Both the position numbers and the translations under genes were made by a program. The notes under the pieces were generated by a model. It was not told where the DNA came from and did not search any database. It saw only the letters and a list, made by a program, of their open reading frames with translations. From NCBI RefSeq assembly GCF_050315115.1, contig NZ_JBNPOJ010000022.1, positions 1 to 23,112 of the forward strand: a stretch of 23,112 nucleotides of DNA, written 5' to 3'. This DNA is from Peptoniphilus_A sp022767005. GTDB taxonomy: Bacteria > Bacillota > Clostridia > Tissierellales > Peptoniphilaceae. This document shows, one piece after another, positions 9,000-16,477 of this stretch; the stretch's first letter is position 1; each line of letters begins with the position of its first letter.

Positions 9000-9069
9000 G
9001 ACAAACGCTCCTTTGTTATGTTTACTAAATTATACCAAAGATTTATAAAATTTAAAAATAAATTGTAAT

Positions 9070-9105
9070 AAAAAATCACCTCATTTATCAATGAGATGAT
9101 TTTTT
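9070..9105 (-). terminator. Internal (attenuating) terminator after the nucleoside-binding lipoprotein gene
   Basis: The hairpin arms are 9070-9084 and 9091-9105 with a 6-nt loop. The only non-Watson-Crick pair is G-U on the minus strand but C-A on the plus strand, so it favours minus-strand transcripts. A T-run follows on that strand. It lies between the lipoprotein gene and its ATPase, and would let the binding protein be made in excess. Confidence 0.8.
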
Positions 9106-9124
9106 AAATCTTTACCTATTAAAA

Positions 9125-10222
9125 TTATTTATATTGTTCGTAAGTTTCTTTGTTGTAAGGAACTTTAATTTCGCCAGAAATAATCTTTTTAGTGATTTCA
9201 TCAACCTTCTTTAAGATTTCTGGTTTAACATTTTTGTCAGAAGTTGGTGCAATGCCAACTGCTCCGTCATTAGCAAGACCTAGCTCAATAGTTTTTCCAC
9301 CTTCAAACTTGCCTTCTTGCATATCTTTTACAACTTGATAAATAGCAACATCGCCATTTTTCATTGCAGAAGTTAATACATTTTCAGGAGCTCTATCGCT
9401 TTGGTCTCTGTCTACACCAATTGCCCATTTACCAGCTTCTTTAGCAGCTTCAATAACGCCTTCTCCAGCTCCACCAGCTGCATGGAATACTACGTCAGCT
9501 CCATTTTGGAACATTGTTGCAGTAATTGATTTGCCCTTTTGAGCATCAGTGAAATTACCTACATATTGGCTAAGAATTTCAATATTAGTTCCCTTTTCCT
9601 TAGCTGCATAATCAACGCCAGCTCTGTAACCATATTCAAATCCCCAAATAATATTACCTTCTTGTCCACCAACAAATCCAACTTTGTTAGTTTCAGAAGT
9701 CATACCAGCAATATAGCCAACTAAGAAAGATGGTTCTTGTGCCCTAAACATAATTCCAAGTAAATTCTTTGGAGCTTCAACTTTTTTACCATCTTTTCCA
9801 GCAGTTACGTCTACGTCAACTATTGCATAATTAGTTTCAGGATACATTGCAGCAGCTTCAGCTATTGCATCGCCCATTTTAAAACCAGCACCAACAATTA
9901 AATTCTTTTCTTGGTCCGCAAAAGTTTCTAAATTTGGAGTATAGTCCTTAGTATCTTTAGATTCAATGTATTCAGCTTTAACTCCAAGTTCTTTTTGAGC
10001 TTTTTGTAATCCTTCCCAAACACCTTGGTTAAAAGATTGGTCGTTAACTCCACCTTCGTCAGTTACAAATCCAACATTTACATCAGTAGTCTTAGCTTCT
10101 TCTGTAGTTTTTTTATTAGTAGCGTTTGCATCTTTTCCTGCATCCTTTTTATTTCCGCCACCACAAGCAACAAGTGTCATTGCTAACAATAAAACTGCGA
10201 CTAAACTTAGTTTTTTCTTCAT
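9125..10222 (-). CDS. nupN: BMP-family nucleoside-binding lipoprotein
   Basis: This extracellular substrate-binding lipoprotein captures nucleosides for the ABC importer downstream. The 365-aa sequence has a lipoprotein signal peptide with lipobox LVAC (lipid-bearing Cys20), then a Lys/Asp/Thr-rich linker. The BMP domain opens with VNVGFVTDEGGVNDQSFNQG, the family's most conserved stretch. It also shows VGAGFKMGDAI, GFVGGQEGNIIWGFEYGY and GVDRDQSDRAPENVLTSAMK. Related proteins are PnrA/BmpA and B. subtilis NupN. It has an AGGAGG site and is the promoter-proximal gene of the operon. Confidence 0.94.
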   Translation of the reverse strand: MKKKLSLVAVLLLAMTLVACGGGNKKDAGKDANATNKKTTEEAKTTDVNVGFVTDEGGVNDQSFNQGVWEGLQKAQKELGVKAEYIESKDTKDYTPNLETFADQEKNLIVGAGFKMGDAIAEAAAMYPETNYAIVDVDVTAGKDGKKVEAPKNLLGIMFRAQEPSFLVGYIAGMTSETNKVGFVGGQEGNIIWGFEYGYRAGVDYAAKEKGTNIEILSQYVGNFTDAQKGKSITATMFQNGADVVFHAAGGAGEGVIEAAKEAGKWAIGVDRDQSDRAPENVLTSAMKNGDVAIYQVVKDMQEGKFEGGKTIELGLANDGAVGIAPTSDKNVKPEILKKVDEITKKIISGEIKVPYNKETYEQYK

Positions 10223-10251
10223 AAAAAATCCTCCTATTGTTATTTAATTAA

Positions 10252-10280
10252 ATTATATATTATAACTAAAAGTATTTCAA
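10252..10280 (-). promoter_or_regulatory. Sigma-A promoter of the nucleoside transporter operon
   Basis: On the minus strand TTGAAA (10280-10275) and TATAAT (10257-10252) are separated by 17 nt. The leader before the lipoprotein ATG would be only about 20-25 nt, too short for a purine riboswitch. A small GTTATAAC palindrome lies upstream at 10292-10299. Confidence 0.8.
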
Positions 10281-10320
10281 TTTTAATGTAAGTTATAACA
10301 ATAAAAAAGTTTTCATAAAA

Positions 10321-10343
10321 AAAGCCCAACTTAGTTGAGCTTT
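10321..10343 (-). terminator. Terminator after the orphan membrane-protein gene
   Basis: The stem is AAAGCCCAAC (10321-10330) with GTTGAGCTTT (10334-10343) and a 3-nt loop. The one mismatch on the plus strand becomes G-U on the minus strand, and a T-run follows there. It lies just past the stop at 10358. Confidence 0.75.
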
Positions 10344-10357
10344 AAATTTTAAAATTT

Positions 10358-11386
10358 TTAACCTATAAATACTCTTGGAATTATAAATAATACAACTGAA
10401 ATTACAAAATACATTAATAAAAATGCTACTGACTGTTTCAATTCTTTTATTCCAAAAGTTGCATCCTCATCTGCTGATAAAAATCTCGCTACTATTGATG
10501 CAATAAATCCTAAAATTGGATATACAATTAGTACCCCAAGGTTACTTGTTCCCTTGTCCATAAATCTAAAGAAAGCAGGAATCATAATAAACAATGCCCC
10601 TAGATAAATTGGGAAACTTCCCTTGTCTATCCAAATTAGTGCAATTACGCCAAGTGTTAGCACTAAAAATACCACTGTTGCAATTGTGTTAATCAGTGAA
10701 ATTTTATTAATCAAACTTTGGTTAATTAATTCTAATTTATTTATATAATAACCGGAATTTGTATAAGCTTCCTTTACGCTATCAGTTGATTTTGTTGTTT
10801 CTGTCCAATTTTCTACCTTAGCATTAGTTACGAATATTGATGCGTCTTCAACTTTTTGTCCACCAGAAAAATATAGTGGGTTTGGATTGTAATAAACTTC
10901 AAACTCATATTCCCCAACTTTTTCTGACAAATTAAGTTTTACTTCACTAACTGCTTTAAACTCTTTATTATCAGTTTTGTTGTAGAAATCTTTAACCTTT
11001 AATTTTAATTTTTCTTCAAAAAGTGATTTGTTTATTTTATCAAAATCACCCTTTAGATTTACCTTTGACTTGCTGAATTTTACTCCTTCGCCAAAGAAAA
11101 TTTGTCTAACAGGTGTACCCATTATTCTTGCAGTCGTGTCTTCGCCCGTGTAATTGAATTTTACATCGTATTTTATAAGTTTTTCACCGCCATCGTCGAC
11201 AACAGATCTGGCAACTTGAAGATTTTCAACTCCATCGGAATTGTTAAATAAAATTCCATCAAATTTTCTTTCCACATTTGAATTTGGCCACATAAGAGAC
11301 TTGCTAAAAAAAGCGGTTAAAGAAACTAACATAAGTGCTAATAAGAAAATTGCAAGTATTACAAGCTTTTTTATTCTCTTGTTCAT
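10358..11386 (-). CDS. Membrane protein of unknown function with large extracytoplasmic domain
   Basis: I do not recognise a family. The 342-aa protein has one N-terminal membrane helix (about residues 8-27). An extracytoplasmic region of roughly 200 residues follows, rich in Lys, Asn and beta-prone stretches and without Cys. Four closely spaced C-terminal helices lie between about 232 and 341. Short motifs in the outer domain include GTPVRQIFFGEG and YEFEVYYNPNPLYFSGGQK. The ATG has a GGAGG site. It sits 81 nt after potD and before the nucleoside transporter, flanked by its own terminator and a weak promoter, so it is probably a separate unit or a readthrough tail of the pot operon. A sensor, envelope-maintenance or accessory role is possible but not supported. 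Confidence 0.85.
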   Translation of the reverse strand: MNKRIKKLVILAIFLLALMLVSLTAFFSKSLMWPNSNVERKFDGILFNNSDGVENLQVARSVVDDGGEKLIKYDVKFNYTGEDTTARIMGTPVRQIFFGEGVKFSKSKVNLKGDFDKINKSLFEEKLKLKVKDFYNKTDNKEFKAVSEVKLNLSEKVGEYEFEVYYNPNPLYFSGGQKVEDASIFVTNAKVENWTETTKSTDSVKEAYTNSGYYINKLELINQSLINKISLINTIATVVFLVLTLGVIALIWIDKGSFPIYLGALFIMIPAFFRFMDKGTSNLGVLIVYPILGFIASIVARFLSADEDATFGIKELKQSVAFLLMYFVISVVLFIIPRVFIG

Positions 11387-11419
11387 TTTAAACCTCCATT
11401 ATGAAAACATTTCGCTTAT

Positions 11420-11431
11420 ATTATAATAACA
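11420..11431 (-). promoter_or_regulatory. Possible extended -10 promoter for the orphan membrane-protein gene
   Basis: The minus strand reads TGTTATTATAAT, which offers TGn-TATTAT or a shifted TATAAT. No convincing -35 is seen. It is placed about 35 nt upstream of the ATG at 11386. Confidence 0.35.
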
Positions 11432-11467
11432 CATGAAGGTCTTAAAATAAACAAATTTATTAGCATA

Positions 11468-12514
11468 TTAAAGATTAGAAGCATTTATTTCTGTCCAAAT
11501 TCTGTCGTAAACTTTTATAAAATCGCCAAGATCTCTAAAAGCTTCAAGTGGTGGAAGTTTGTCAATGTCTGGATATGCAACCTTGGAATTTTTAATTTCA
11601 TCAGGAAGAAGGTCTTTTACGCCCTTAACTGGTGAAGTGTATCCAACACAGTATTCTGCATTTTTAGCTTGCACTTCAGGTTTAAGCATATAATTAATAA
11701 ATTTTTCTGCTCCAGAAACATTCTTTGCGTTCTTTGGTATAACCATAGAGTCGTACCAAATATTAGAACCTTCCTTTGGCACTACATAATCTAAATCTTT
11801 ATTTTGTTGCATCATTAGAAGTGCATCCCCAGAATACATAACAGAAAGATTTGCATCTCCTTGCACTACTACATCACGTCCATCATCGTCGAGATATGCG
11901 TAAACTAAAGGTTTTTGTTCAATAAGAGATTTCTTTACTTCTTGCAATTCCTTTTCACTTGTAGAATTTAGGGAGTAACCAAGTCTTTTTAGTGCAATGC
12001 CAATAGTATCTCTTTGTGAATTATACATAATTATTTGATTTTTGTATTTTTCATTCCACAAAATATTCCAAGAATCAACTGGGTCTTTAACCTCTTTCTT
12101 ATTGTAGACAATTCCCACAGTTCCCCAGAAATATGGCACTGAATATTTATTTTCGGGGTCAAAAGTTGGATTTTTTAAATTATCTTCAACTCCATCAAAA
12201 TTTGGAATGTTTTTAAAATTAATTTCTTGAATTAAACCTTCCTTAGAAAGTCTTTCAATCATATAATCGCTTGGAACTACTACATCGTACTTGTCTTGTG
12301 ATTGAGTCATCTTTATATAAAGGTCTTCATTAGATGCGTAAGTGCCATAATTTACCTTTATTCCCGTTTCCTTTTGGAAATCCTTTAAAATTTGTGGGTC
12401 AATATATTCACCCCAGTTATAAACGTAAATTTCTTCCTTTGCACTTTTTTCTTTACCACAAGCAGTTAAAGTTAAAAGCATTAATAGTGATAGTGCTAAA
12501 ATTATTTTTTTCAT
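11468..12514 (-). CDS. potD: PotD, spermidine/putrescine-binding lipoprotein
   Basis: PotD binds polyamines outside the membrane and delivers them to PotBC. The 348-aa length fits. A lipoprotein signal ends in lipobox LTAC (Cys19). The mature part opens with IYVYNWGEYIDPQIL, the hallmark of the PotD/PotF family. Later family stretches include VPYFWGTVGIVYNKK, YSGDALLMMQQN and WYDSMVIPKNAKN. Its ATG overlaps the potC TGA in an ATGA junction. It is the last gene of the operon, and no clear terminator is visible in the 81 nt that follow. Whether spermidine or putrescine is preferred cannot be told from the sequence. Confidence 0.94.
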   Translation of the reverse strand: MKKIILALSLLMLLTLTACGKEKSAKEEIYVYNWGEYIDPQILKDFQKETGIKVNYGTYASNEDLYIKMTQSQDKYDVVVPSDYMIERLSKEGLIQEINFKNIPNFDGVEDNLKNPTFDPENKYSVPYFWGTVGIVYNKKEVKDPVDSWNILWNEKYKNQIIMYNSQRDTIGIALKRLGYSLNSTSEKELQEVKKSLIEQKPLVYAYLDDDGRDVVVQGDANLSVMYSGDALLMMQQNKDLDYVVPKEGSNIWYDSMVIPKNAKNVSGAEKFINYMLKPEVQAKNAEYCVGYTSPVKGVKDLLPDEIKNSKVAYPDIDKLPPLEAFRDLGDFIKVYDRIWTEINASNL

Positions 12515-13296
12515 AGATTCACCTCAAAATTTTTATTTTTTTCACTTCTCTTGTTAATTATTACAAGTAAAATTAATAATGATACTAACATAAGTGTTGA
12601 AACTGCATTTATTGAAGGGTTTATTCCCTTTCTAGCCATTGAATAAATTGTAATTGATAAATTTGAAACTCCTTGTCCAGTGTTGAAGAAAGAAATTACA
12701 AAATCGTCAATGGAAAGTGTAAATGACATCAAAGCACCCGTAAGTATTGCAGGTTTTATCTGTGGAATTACCACGTGCATAATTGCATAAGTTGGCGTCG
12801 CTCCTAAATCTAAGGCTGCTTCAACTGTGTTTTTATTTAATTGATTTAACTTTGGGAGGATTGACAAAATTACATAGGGAATACAAAAAGTAATATGTGA
12901 AATAATCATAGTGGTGTATCCCATTCTTATATTAAATAGTCCAAATAATCCCATTAGTGCAACTGCTGTTACAATATCAGGATTTATCACTGGAAGATAA
13001 TTAATATTTAATATAACATCCCTTTTAAAGCCACGAAGTTCATTTATTGCAATGGCAGCAACTGTTCCCACAATCGTAGAAATAACTGTTGCAACTACTG
13101 CAACAAGAATTGTAGTCCAAAGAGATGATAAAATTGCTGGGTCGTTAAATAGCTTTTTATACCACTTTAAAGTAAAGCCTGCCCAAGATCCCCTTAATTT
13201 TGAATTGTTAAAACTAAAGACCACAAGAATAACTATTGGTGCGTACAAAAATATAAAGGTCAAAAACAAATAAATTCTATCTATTATTTTTTTCAC
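12511..13296 (-). CDS. potC: PotC, polyamine ABC transporter permease
   Basis: PotC is one of the two membrane subunits of the polyamine importer. The 261-aa protein has about six helices and the BPD_transp_1 cytoplasmic loop EAALDLGATPTYAIMHVVIP, which docks on PotA. The FTLSIDDFVISFF motif is typical of PotC. The start is GTG: it overlaps the potB TGA (GTGA) and has AAGGAGG 6 nt upstream. An ATG two bases earlier is out of frame. Confidence 0.94.
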   Translation of the reverse strand: MKKIIDRIYLFLTFIFLYAPIVILVVFSFNNSKLRGSWAGFTLKWYKKLFNDPAILSSLWTTILVAVVATVISTIVGTVAAIAINELRGFKRDVILNINYLPVINPDIVTAVALMGLFGLFNIRMGYTTMIISHITFCIPYVILSILPKLNQLNKNTVEAALDLGATPTYAIMHVVIPQIKPAILTGALMSFTLSIDDFVISFFNTGQGVSNLSITIYSMARKGINPSINAVSTLMLVSLLILLVIINKRSEKNKNFEVNL

Positions 13297-14126
13297 ATCA
13301 AACCTCCTTGCATCTCTCCAGTTTTAATTTTTTTATTAAATAATTTTGGTATTAATAAAATCAAAAGCATAATAAATATTAGCACCATGGAAATAGCAGA
13401 ACCAAAGCCCCAATCTCCCGTGAAAGTAAACTGCTTTTCAATTAAATTTCCTATTAAGTAGAAGTTGTTTCCACCAAGTAAGTTTGGCACTACGAAAGTA
13501 GAAATCGCAGGAATAAATACCATAGTTATACCTGTGTAAATGCCTGGAAGTGAAAGTGGAAAAATAACTTTTACAAAAACTTTAAAATCATTTGCTCCAA
13601 GGTCCTTTGCAGCTTCAATTAATTTTTGATCCATTTTTAGAAGCACTGTATAAATTGGAAGAACCATAAAAGGCAAAAAGTTATAAACCATACCTATCAT
13701 AATTGCCTTAGAATTATACATTAAGTCCCAAGGTCCAAGACCAAAAAGTCCAATAAATTTATTTATAAGACCATTATTTCCAAGAAGTGTTAGCCAAGCA
13801 TAAGTCCTTAGTAGAAAATTCATCCACATTGGAATTATAAAAACTAAAATCAAATTATTTCTCACTTTTTCACTCATTTTTGAAATAATATAGGCAACTG
13901 GATATCCAATTACTAGACAAAAAAGAGTTGAAACAGCAGCAAGAATTATGGAAGTAATTAAAATTTTTACATATAAAGGCTCAAAAAATCTTGCAAAATT
14001 ATCTAAAGTAAAGGAAAAATCAGCTAAATTTGTATTGGAACTTAGCGCATGAGCTAGTATCAAAAATAGCGGCAATACAATAAAAACTAATCCCCAAAAT
14101 AAATATACAATTGAAAATTTTTTCAT
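13293..14126 (-). CDS. potB: PotB, polyamine ABC transporter permease
   Basis: PotB is the partner permease of PotC. The 277-aa chain has six predicted helices. The PMWMNFLLRTYAWLTLLGNNG segment is characteristic of PotB, and the ATPase-contact loop is EAAKDLGANDFKVFVKVIFP. Its ATG overlaps the potA TGA by four bases (ATGA) and its own TGA overlaps the potC GTG, so the operon is translationally coupled throughout. Confidence 0.94.
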   Translation of the reverse strand: MKKFSIVYLFWGLVFIVLPLFLILAHALSSNTNLADFSFTLDNFARFFEPLYVKILITSIILAAVSTLFCLVIGYPVAYIISKMSEKVRNNLILVFIIPMWMNFLLRTYAWLTLLGNNGLINKFIGLFGLGPWDLMYNSKAIMIGMVYNFLPFMVLPIYTVLLKMDQKLIEAAKDLGANDFKVFVKVIFPLSLPGIYTGITMVFIPAISTFVVPNLLGGNNFYLIGNLIEKQFTFTGDWGFGSAISMVLIFIMLLILLIPKLFNKKIKTGEMQGGLM

Positions 14127-15157
14127 GACAACCTCATTACATGGATTAAATCGGGCTTTATAACAATGCCTGTCCTATCTCCCACTTCTCTTTTTTCAGT
14201 TGATTGCACAAGCATACTATAACCATCTACATCCACAGTCATTTCGTAGTGAACACCTTTAAAGACTAAACTTGTAACAGTTCCTTCAATTTGATAATTT
14301 TCATCTACTAAAAGCACGTCTTCAGGTCTTACAACTACTTCAACATCTTCTCCATTATTAAATCCCTTGTCCACACAGACAAAATCATAATCCAAAAATC
14401 TTACTTTAAAATCTTCTAACATTTTTGCCTTAATAATATTTGATTCGCCAATAAAATCAGCAACAAAGGCATTTTTAGGCTCATTATAAATATTTAGCGG
14501 AGTATCCATTTGTTGAATTTTGCCATTATTTAAAACAATTATAGTATCGCTCATAGAAAGTGCTTCTTCTTGATCGTGAGTAACATAAATAAAAGTTATT
14601 CCAACACTTTTTTGAATTCTCTTTAACTCAATCTGCATGGCTTGCCTAAGTTTTAAGTCAAGTGCACCAAGAGGTTCATCTAACAAAAGAACCTCAGGTT
14701 CATTTACAAGGGCTCTTGCAATAGCAATTCTCTGTTGCTGTCCACCAGAAAGAGATTCAATTTCTCTGTTTTCAAAGCCCTCTAAATTTACGAGTTTTAA
14801 AACTTCCCTTACCTTTTCTTTTATAAGTTTTTTGTCCATTTTCTTAATATTAAGACCAAAGGCAATATTTTTGTAGACATTCATATGTGGAAAAAGAGCG
14901 TACTTTTGAAAAACTGTGTTTATCTTTCTCTCATAAGGCTCTTTATTTGTAATATCATTGCCATTAAAAAGAATTTGCCCTTCATCTGGCGCTTCAAAAC
15001 CGCCAATTAATCTTAAAATAGTTGTCTTTCCACAACCACTTGGCCCTAAAATTGTAAGAAATTCATCCTTTTTAACCTTAATATTAAAATCCTTTAAAAT
15101 AACATTGTCGTCAAAACTTTTTGTTACATTTTTTAATTCAATTACATAATTTTCCAT
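14123..15157 (-). CDS. potA: PotA, polyamine ABC transporter ATPase
   Basis: PotA hydrolyses ATP to drive polyamine import. In the 344-aa chain, Walker A is GPSGCGKTT (38-46), the signature LSGGQ (136-140) and Walker B LLLDEP (157-162), followed by GALD and the switch His in YVTHDQEEA. A C-terminal TOBE-type domain (about 240-344) is present, with VVRPEDVLL. The ATG is preceded by GGCGGTGA. It lies 10 nt after the XRE-cupin regulator, the usual arrangement in Firmicutes. Confidence 0.95.
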   Translation of the reverse strand: MENYVIELKNVTKSFDDNVILKDFNIKVKKDEFLTILGPSGCGKTTILRLIGGFEAPDEGQILFNGNDITNKEPYERKINTVFQKYALFPHMNVYKNIAFGLNIKKMDKKLIKEKVREVLKLVNLEGFENREIESLSGGQQQRIAIARALVNEPEVLLLDEPLGALDLKLRQAMQIELKRIQKSVGITFIYVTHDQEEALSMSDTIIVLNNGKIQQMDTPLNIYNEPKNAFVADFIGESNIIKAKMLEDFKVRFLDYDFVCVDKGFNNGEDVEVVVRPEDVLLVDENYQIEGTVTSLVFKGVHYEMTVDVDGYSMLVQSTEKREVGDRTGIVIKPDLIHVMRLS

Positions 15158-15167
15158 AATTCACCGC

Positions 15168-15707
15168 CTAAAAATTTGGTGGAGAAGAAATCCACAAAAT
15201 CTCAGCTTCACACTTTCCTTCATTTTTTAAATAATGGGAGCTATTTGCTTTAAAATAAAAACTTTCTCCCTTTTTAACTTTATACTCTTTATTTCCATAA
15301 ATTAGAGTTACGCTACCTCTTATGACATAGCCAAACTCTTCCCCCTCGTAGGGTTGAACCTCTTTTGATTTTCCACCAGGACTTATTTTTATTCGCATAG
15401 GCTCCATTTCATTTTTTTGTGCATTGGGCACAACCCAATCAAGAACATAGCCAAGTTCTTCATTTTCACTTTCAAAAAAATCCTCATCTTTAAAAGTGAT
15501 TTTTTCATTTTCTTCTTTTTTAAAAAAATGAGAAGGATCTGTCCCAAGAGCCTCTAAAATATCTAAAAGAGAATCAACAGAAGGCGATGTCAAATTTCTT
15601 TCAATTTGAGAGATAAATCCCTTAGTGAGTTCCGATCTATCTGCGAGTTCTTCCTGCGTAAGACCTTTTTCAATTCTCATATCTCTTATTTTATTTCCAA
15701 TATCCAT
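15168..15707 (-). CDS. XRE-family regulator with C-terminal cupin domain, likely polyamine-responsive
   Basis: This 179-aa regulator has an N-terminal HTH_3 domain (about residues 5-60, with GLTQEELADRSELTKGFISQ) and a C-terminal cupin (about 105-175, with GEEFGYVIRGSVTLIYG). The architecture matches PuuR/PotR-like repressors that sense polyamines. The cupin lacks the His residues of metal-binding members, as in other regulators of this type. I chose the ATG at 15707, preceded by AGGTGAT. A longer frame begins with TTG at 15731 but has no ribosome site. It heads the pot operon and faces a divergent plus-strand gene, so it probably regulates its own operon and perhaps that gene. Confidence 0.9.
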   Translation of the reverse strand: MDIGNKIRDMRIEKGLTQEELADRSELTKGFISQIERNLTSPSVDSLLDILEALGTDPSHFFKKEENEKITFKDEDFFESENEELGYVLDWVVPNAQKNEMEPMRIKISPGGKSKEVQPYEGEEFGYVIRGSVTLIYGNKEYKVKKGESFYFKANSSHYLKNEGKCEAEILWISSPPNF

Positions 15708-15757
15708 TGCATCACCTAAAATATTAAACAAATTACTTAAATTATTAAACTCATTAG

Positions 15758-15786
15758 AGTATAAATGTTAAAAATAATAATGTCAA
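15758..15786 (-). promoter_or_regulatory. Sigma-A promoter of the regulator-potABCD operon
   Basis: On the minus strand TTGACA (15786-15781) and TATACT (15763-15758) are separated by 17 nt, near consensus. It is placed about 45 nt upstream of the regulator's start. Confidence 0.85.
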
Positions 15787-15795
15787 GATTATTTA

Positions 15796-15818
15796 TTTGT
15801 ATATTATTTATTTACAAA
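15796..15818. promoter_or_regulatory. Candidate operator between divergent promoters
   Basis: The inverted repeat TTTGTA-N11-TACAAA lies midway between the two outward-facing -35 elements (15781-15786 and 15827-15832). A direct repeat ATTATTTATTT (about 15789 and 15804) overlaps it. The position suits a regulator acting on both promoters. In such AT-rich DNA it could arise by chance. Confidence 0.35.
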
Positions 15819-15826
15819 ATTTTACA

Positions 15827-15855
15827 TTGACAAATATAATTTTTCGATTTATTAT
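15827..15855 (+). promoter_or_regulatory. Sigma-A promoter of the small secreted-protein cassette
   Basis: TTGACA (15827-15832) and TATTAT (15850-15855) are 17 nt apart, one of the best promoters in the window. The ribosome site AAGAGG (15875-15880) and ATG at 15886 follow at suitable distances. Confidence 0.88.
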
Positions 15856-15885
15856 TTAATCACACTAAATTATTAAGAGGTATTT

Positions 15886-16260
15886 ATGAAAAAAACTTTT
15901 GGTACACTATTACCTATATCTTTGTTGACATTACAATTAATAAGTCCTATCAATGCTTTTGCTAATCAATATGACTACTCTACAGATAACTCATGCTCAA
16001 CATCTATAGAAATATCAAACAGTGATAATAATTTTCAAGATAGGTCTTCGGCACTAGCTGTTTTTTTTAGTGGAGTTGTAGTTGCTTGGGTAATAGATGG
16101 AGTTATTGAGTATACTACAGGAAAACCACCAGCTAGTTGGATATCTTACGGCTTAGAAAGAATAGAAAAATACATAAAGTCAGAGGCTAAATTAACCAGA
16201 AGACCTATATATGTTAATGAGTGCAATTTAGATCCTTATAGATGTCAAGGGGATGAATGA
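15886..16260 (+). CDS. Small secreted protein of unknown function
   Basis: The 124-aa protein has a classical signal peptide, MKKT followed by a hydrophobic core, with a likely cleavage after AFA (residue 26). The mature part of about 98 residues has a Ser/Asn/Asp-rich N-terminal region. A hydrophobic stretch (about 56-73, ending VVVAWVIDG) follows, then a YTTGKPPASWISYGL element, an amphipathic Lys/Glu segment (about 91-103) and a C-terminal tail with two Cys (113, 120). Cys37 makes a third. I do not recognise a family. Size, secretion, the hydrophobic-then-amphipathic pattern and the mini-membrane gene just downstream resemble bacteriocin-like or cell-surface peptides, but this is only inference. 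Its own strong promoter and the terminator at 16367 make it a compact unit. Confidence 0.85.
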   Translation: MKKTFGTLLPISLLTLQLISPINAFANQYDYSTDNSCSTSIEISNSDNNFQDRSSALAVFFSGVVVAWVIDGVIEYTTGKPPASWISYGLERIEKYIKSEAKLTRRPIYVNECNLDPYRCQGDE

Positions 16261-16262
16261 TT

Positions 16263-16352
16263 ATGTCTGATAAAGTATTTTATGGTATTCTCGGATTTCT
16301 ATCTTATTTTATTATAAAAGGTGTTTACCTTTTTCTTACAAGTAAATACTGA
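16263..16352 (+). CDS. 29-aa single-helix membrane mini-protein
   Basis: This short frame starts 2 nt after the preceding stop. It has AAGGGGATGA upstream of its ATG, placed within the end of the secreted-protein gene. The peptide begins MSDKVFYGILGFLSYF, continues with one hydrophobic helix (about residues 6-26) and ends in a basic/polar SKY tail. The terminator 15 nt beyond its stop places it inside the same transcript. An immunity peptide, secretion partner or membrane-targeting peptide are options. It may also be non-coding 3' sequence; codon evidence is too little to decide. Confidence 0.5.
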   Translation: MSDKVFYGILGFLSYFIIKGVYLFLTSKY

Positions 16353-16366
16353 ATAATCTCTTATAT

Positions 16367-16412
16367 AAAAAGCTGCAAAAGAATATTATAAAGTATTCTC
16401 TTGTGGCTTTTT
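16367..16412 (+). terminator. Terminator of the secreted-protein cassette
   Basis: A long hairpin pairs 16367-16385 with 16394-16412 across an 8-nt loop. Its pairing includes two G-U wobbles and one A-C mismatch on the plus strand. GGCTTTTTC ends the right arm, giving the T-run. The wobble pattern favours the plus strand. Confidence 0.75.
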
Positions 16413-16477
16413 CTATATTCTTACTTAATATTTATTATGCATCTCTGATTTATGTTATAATTTTCCAGAGGTGTAAA

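Noticed and set aside
10223..10320. Purine riboswitch ahead of the nucleoside transporter
   Set aside because: The predicted transcription start leaves only about 20-25 nt of leader, with no room for an aptamer.
15708..15731. TTG start adding eight residues to the XRE-cupin regulator
   Set aside because: No ribosome site precedes it, while the ATG at 15707 has AGGTGAT and starts the HTH domain at the usual place.
16403..16477. Longer N-terminus of the acyltransferase from a GTG at 16403
   Set aside because: It would begin inside the right arm of the terminator, has no ribosome site, and the conserved family start (RYNAIDFLRG) follows the ATG at 16478 normally.
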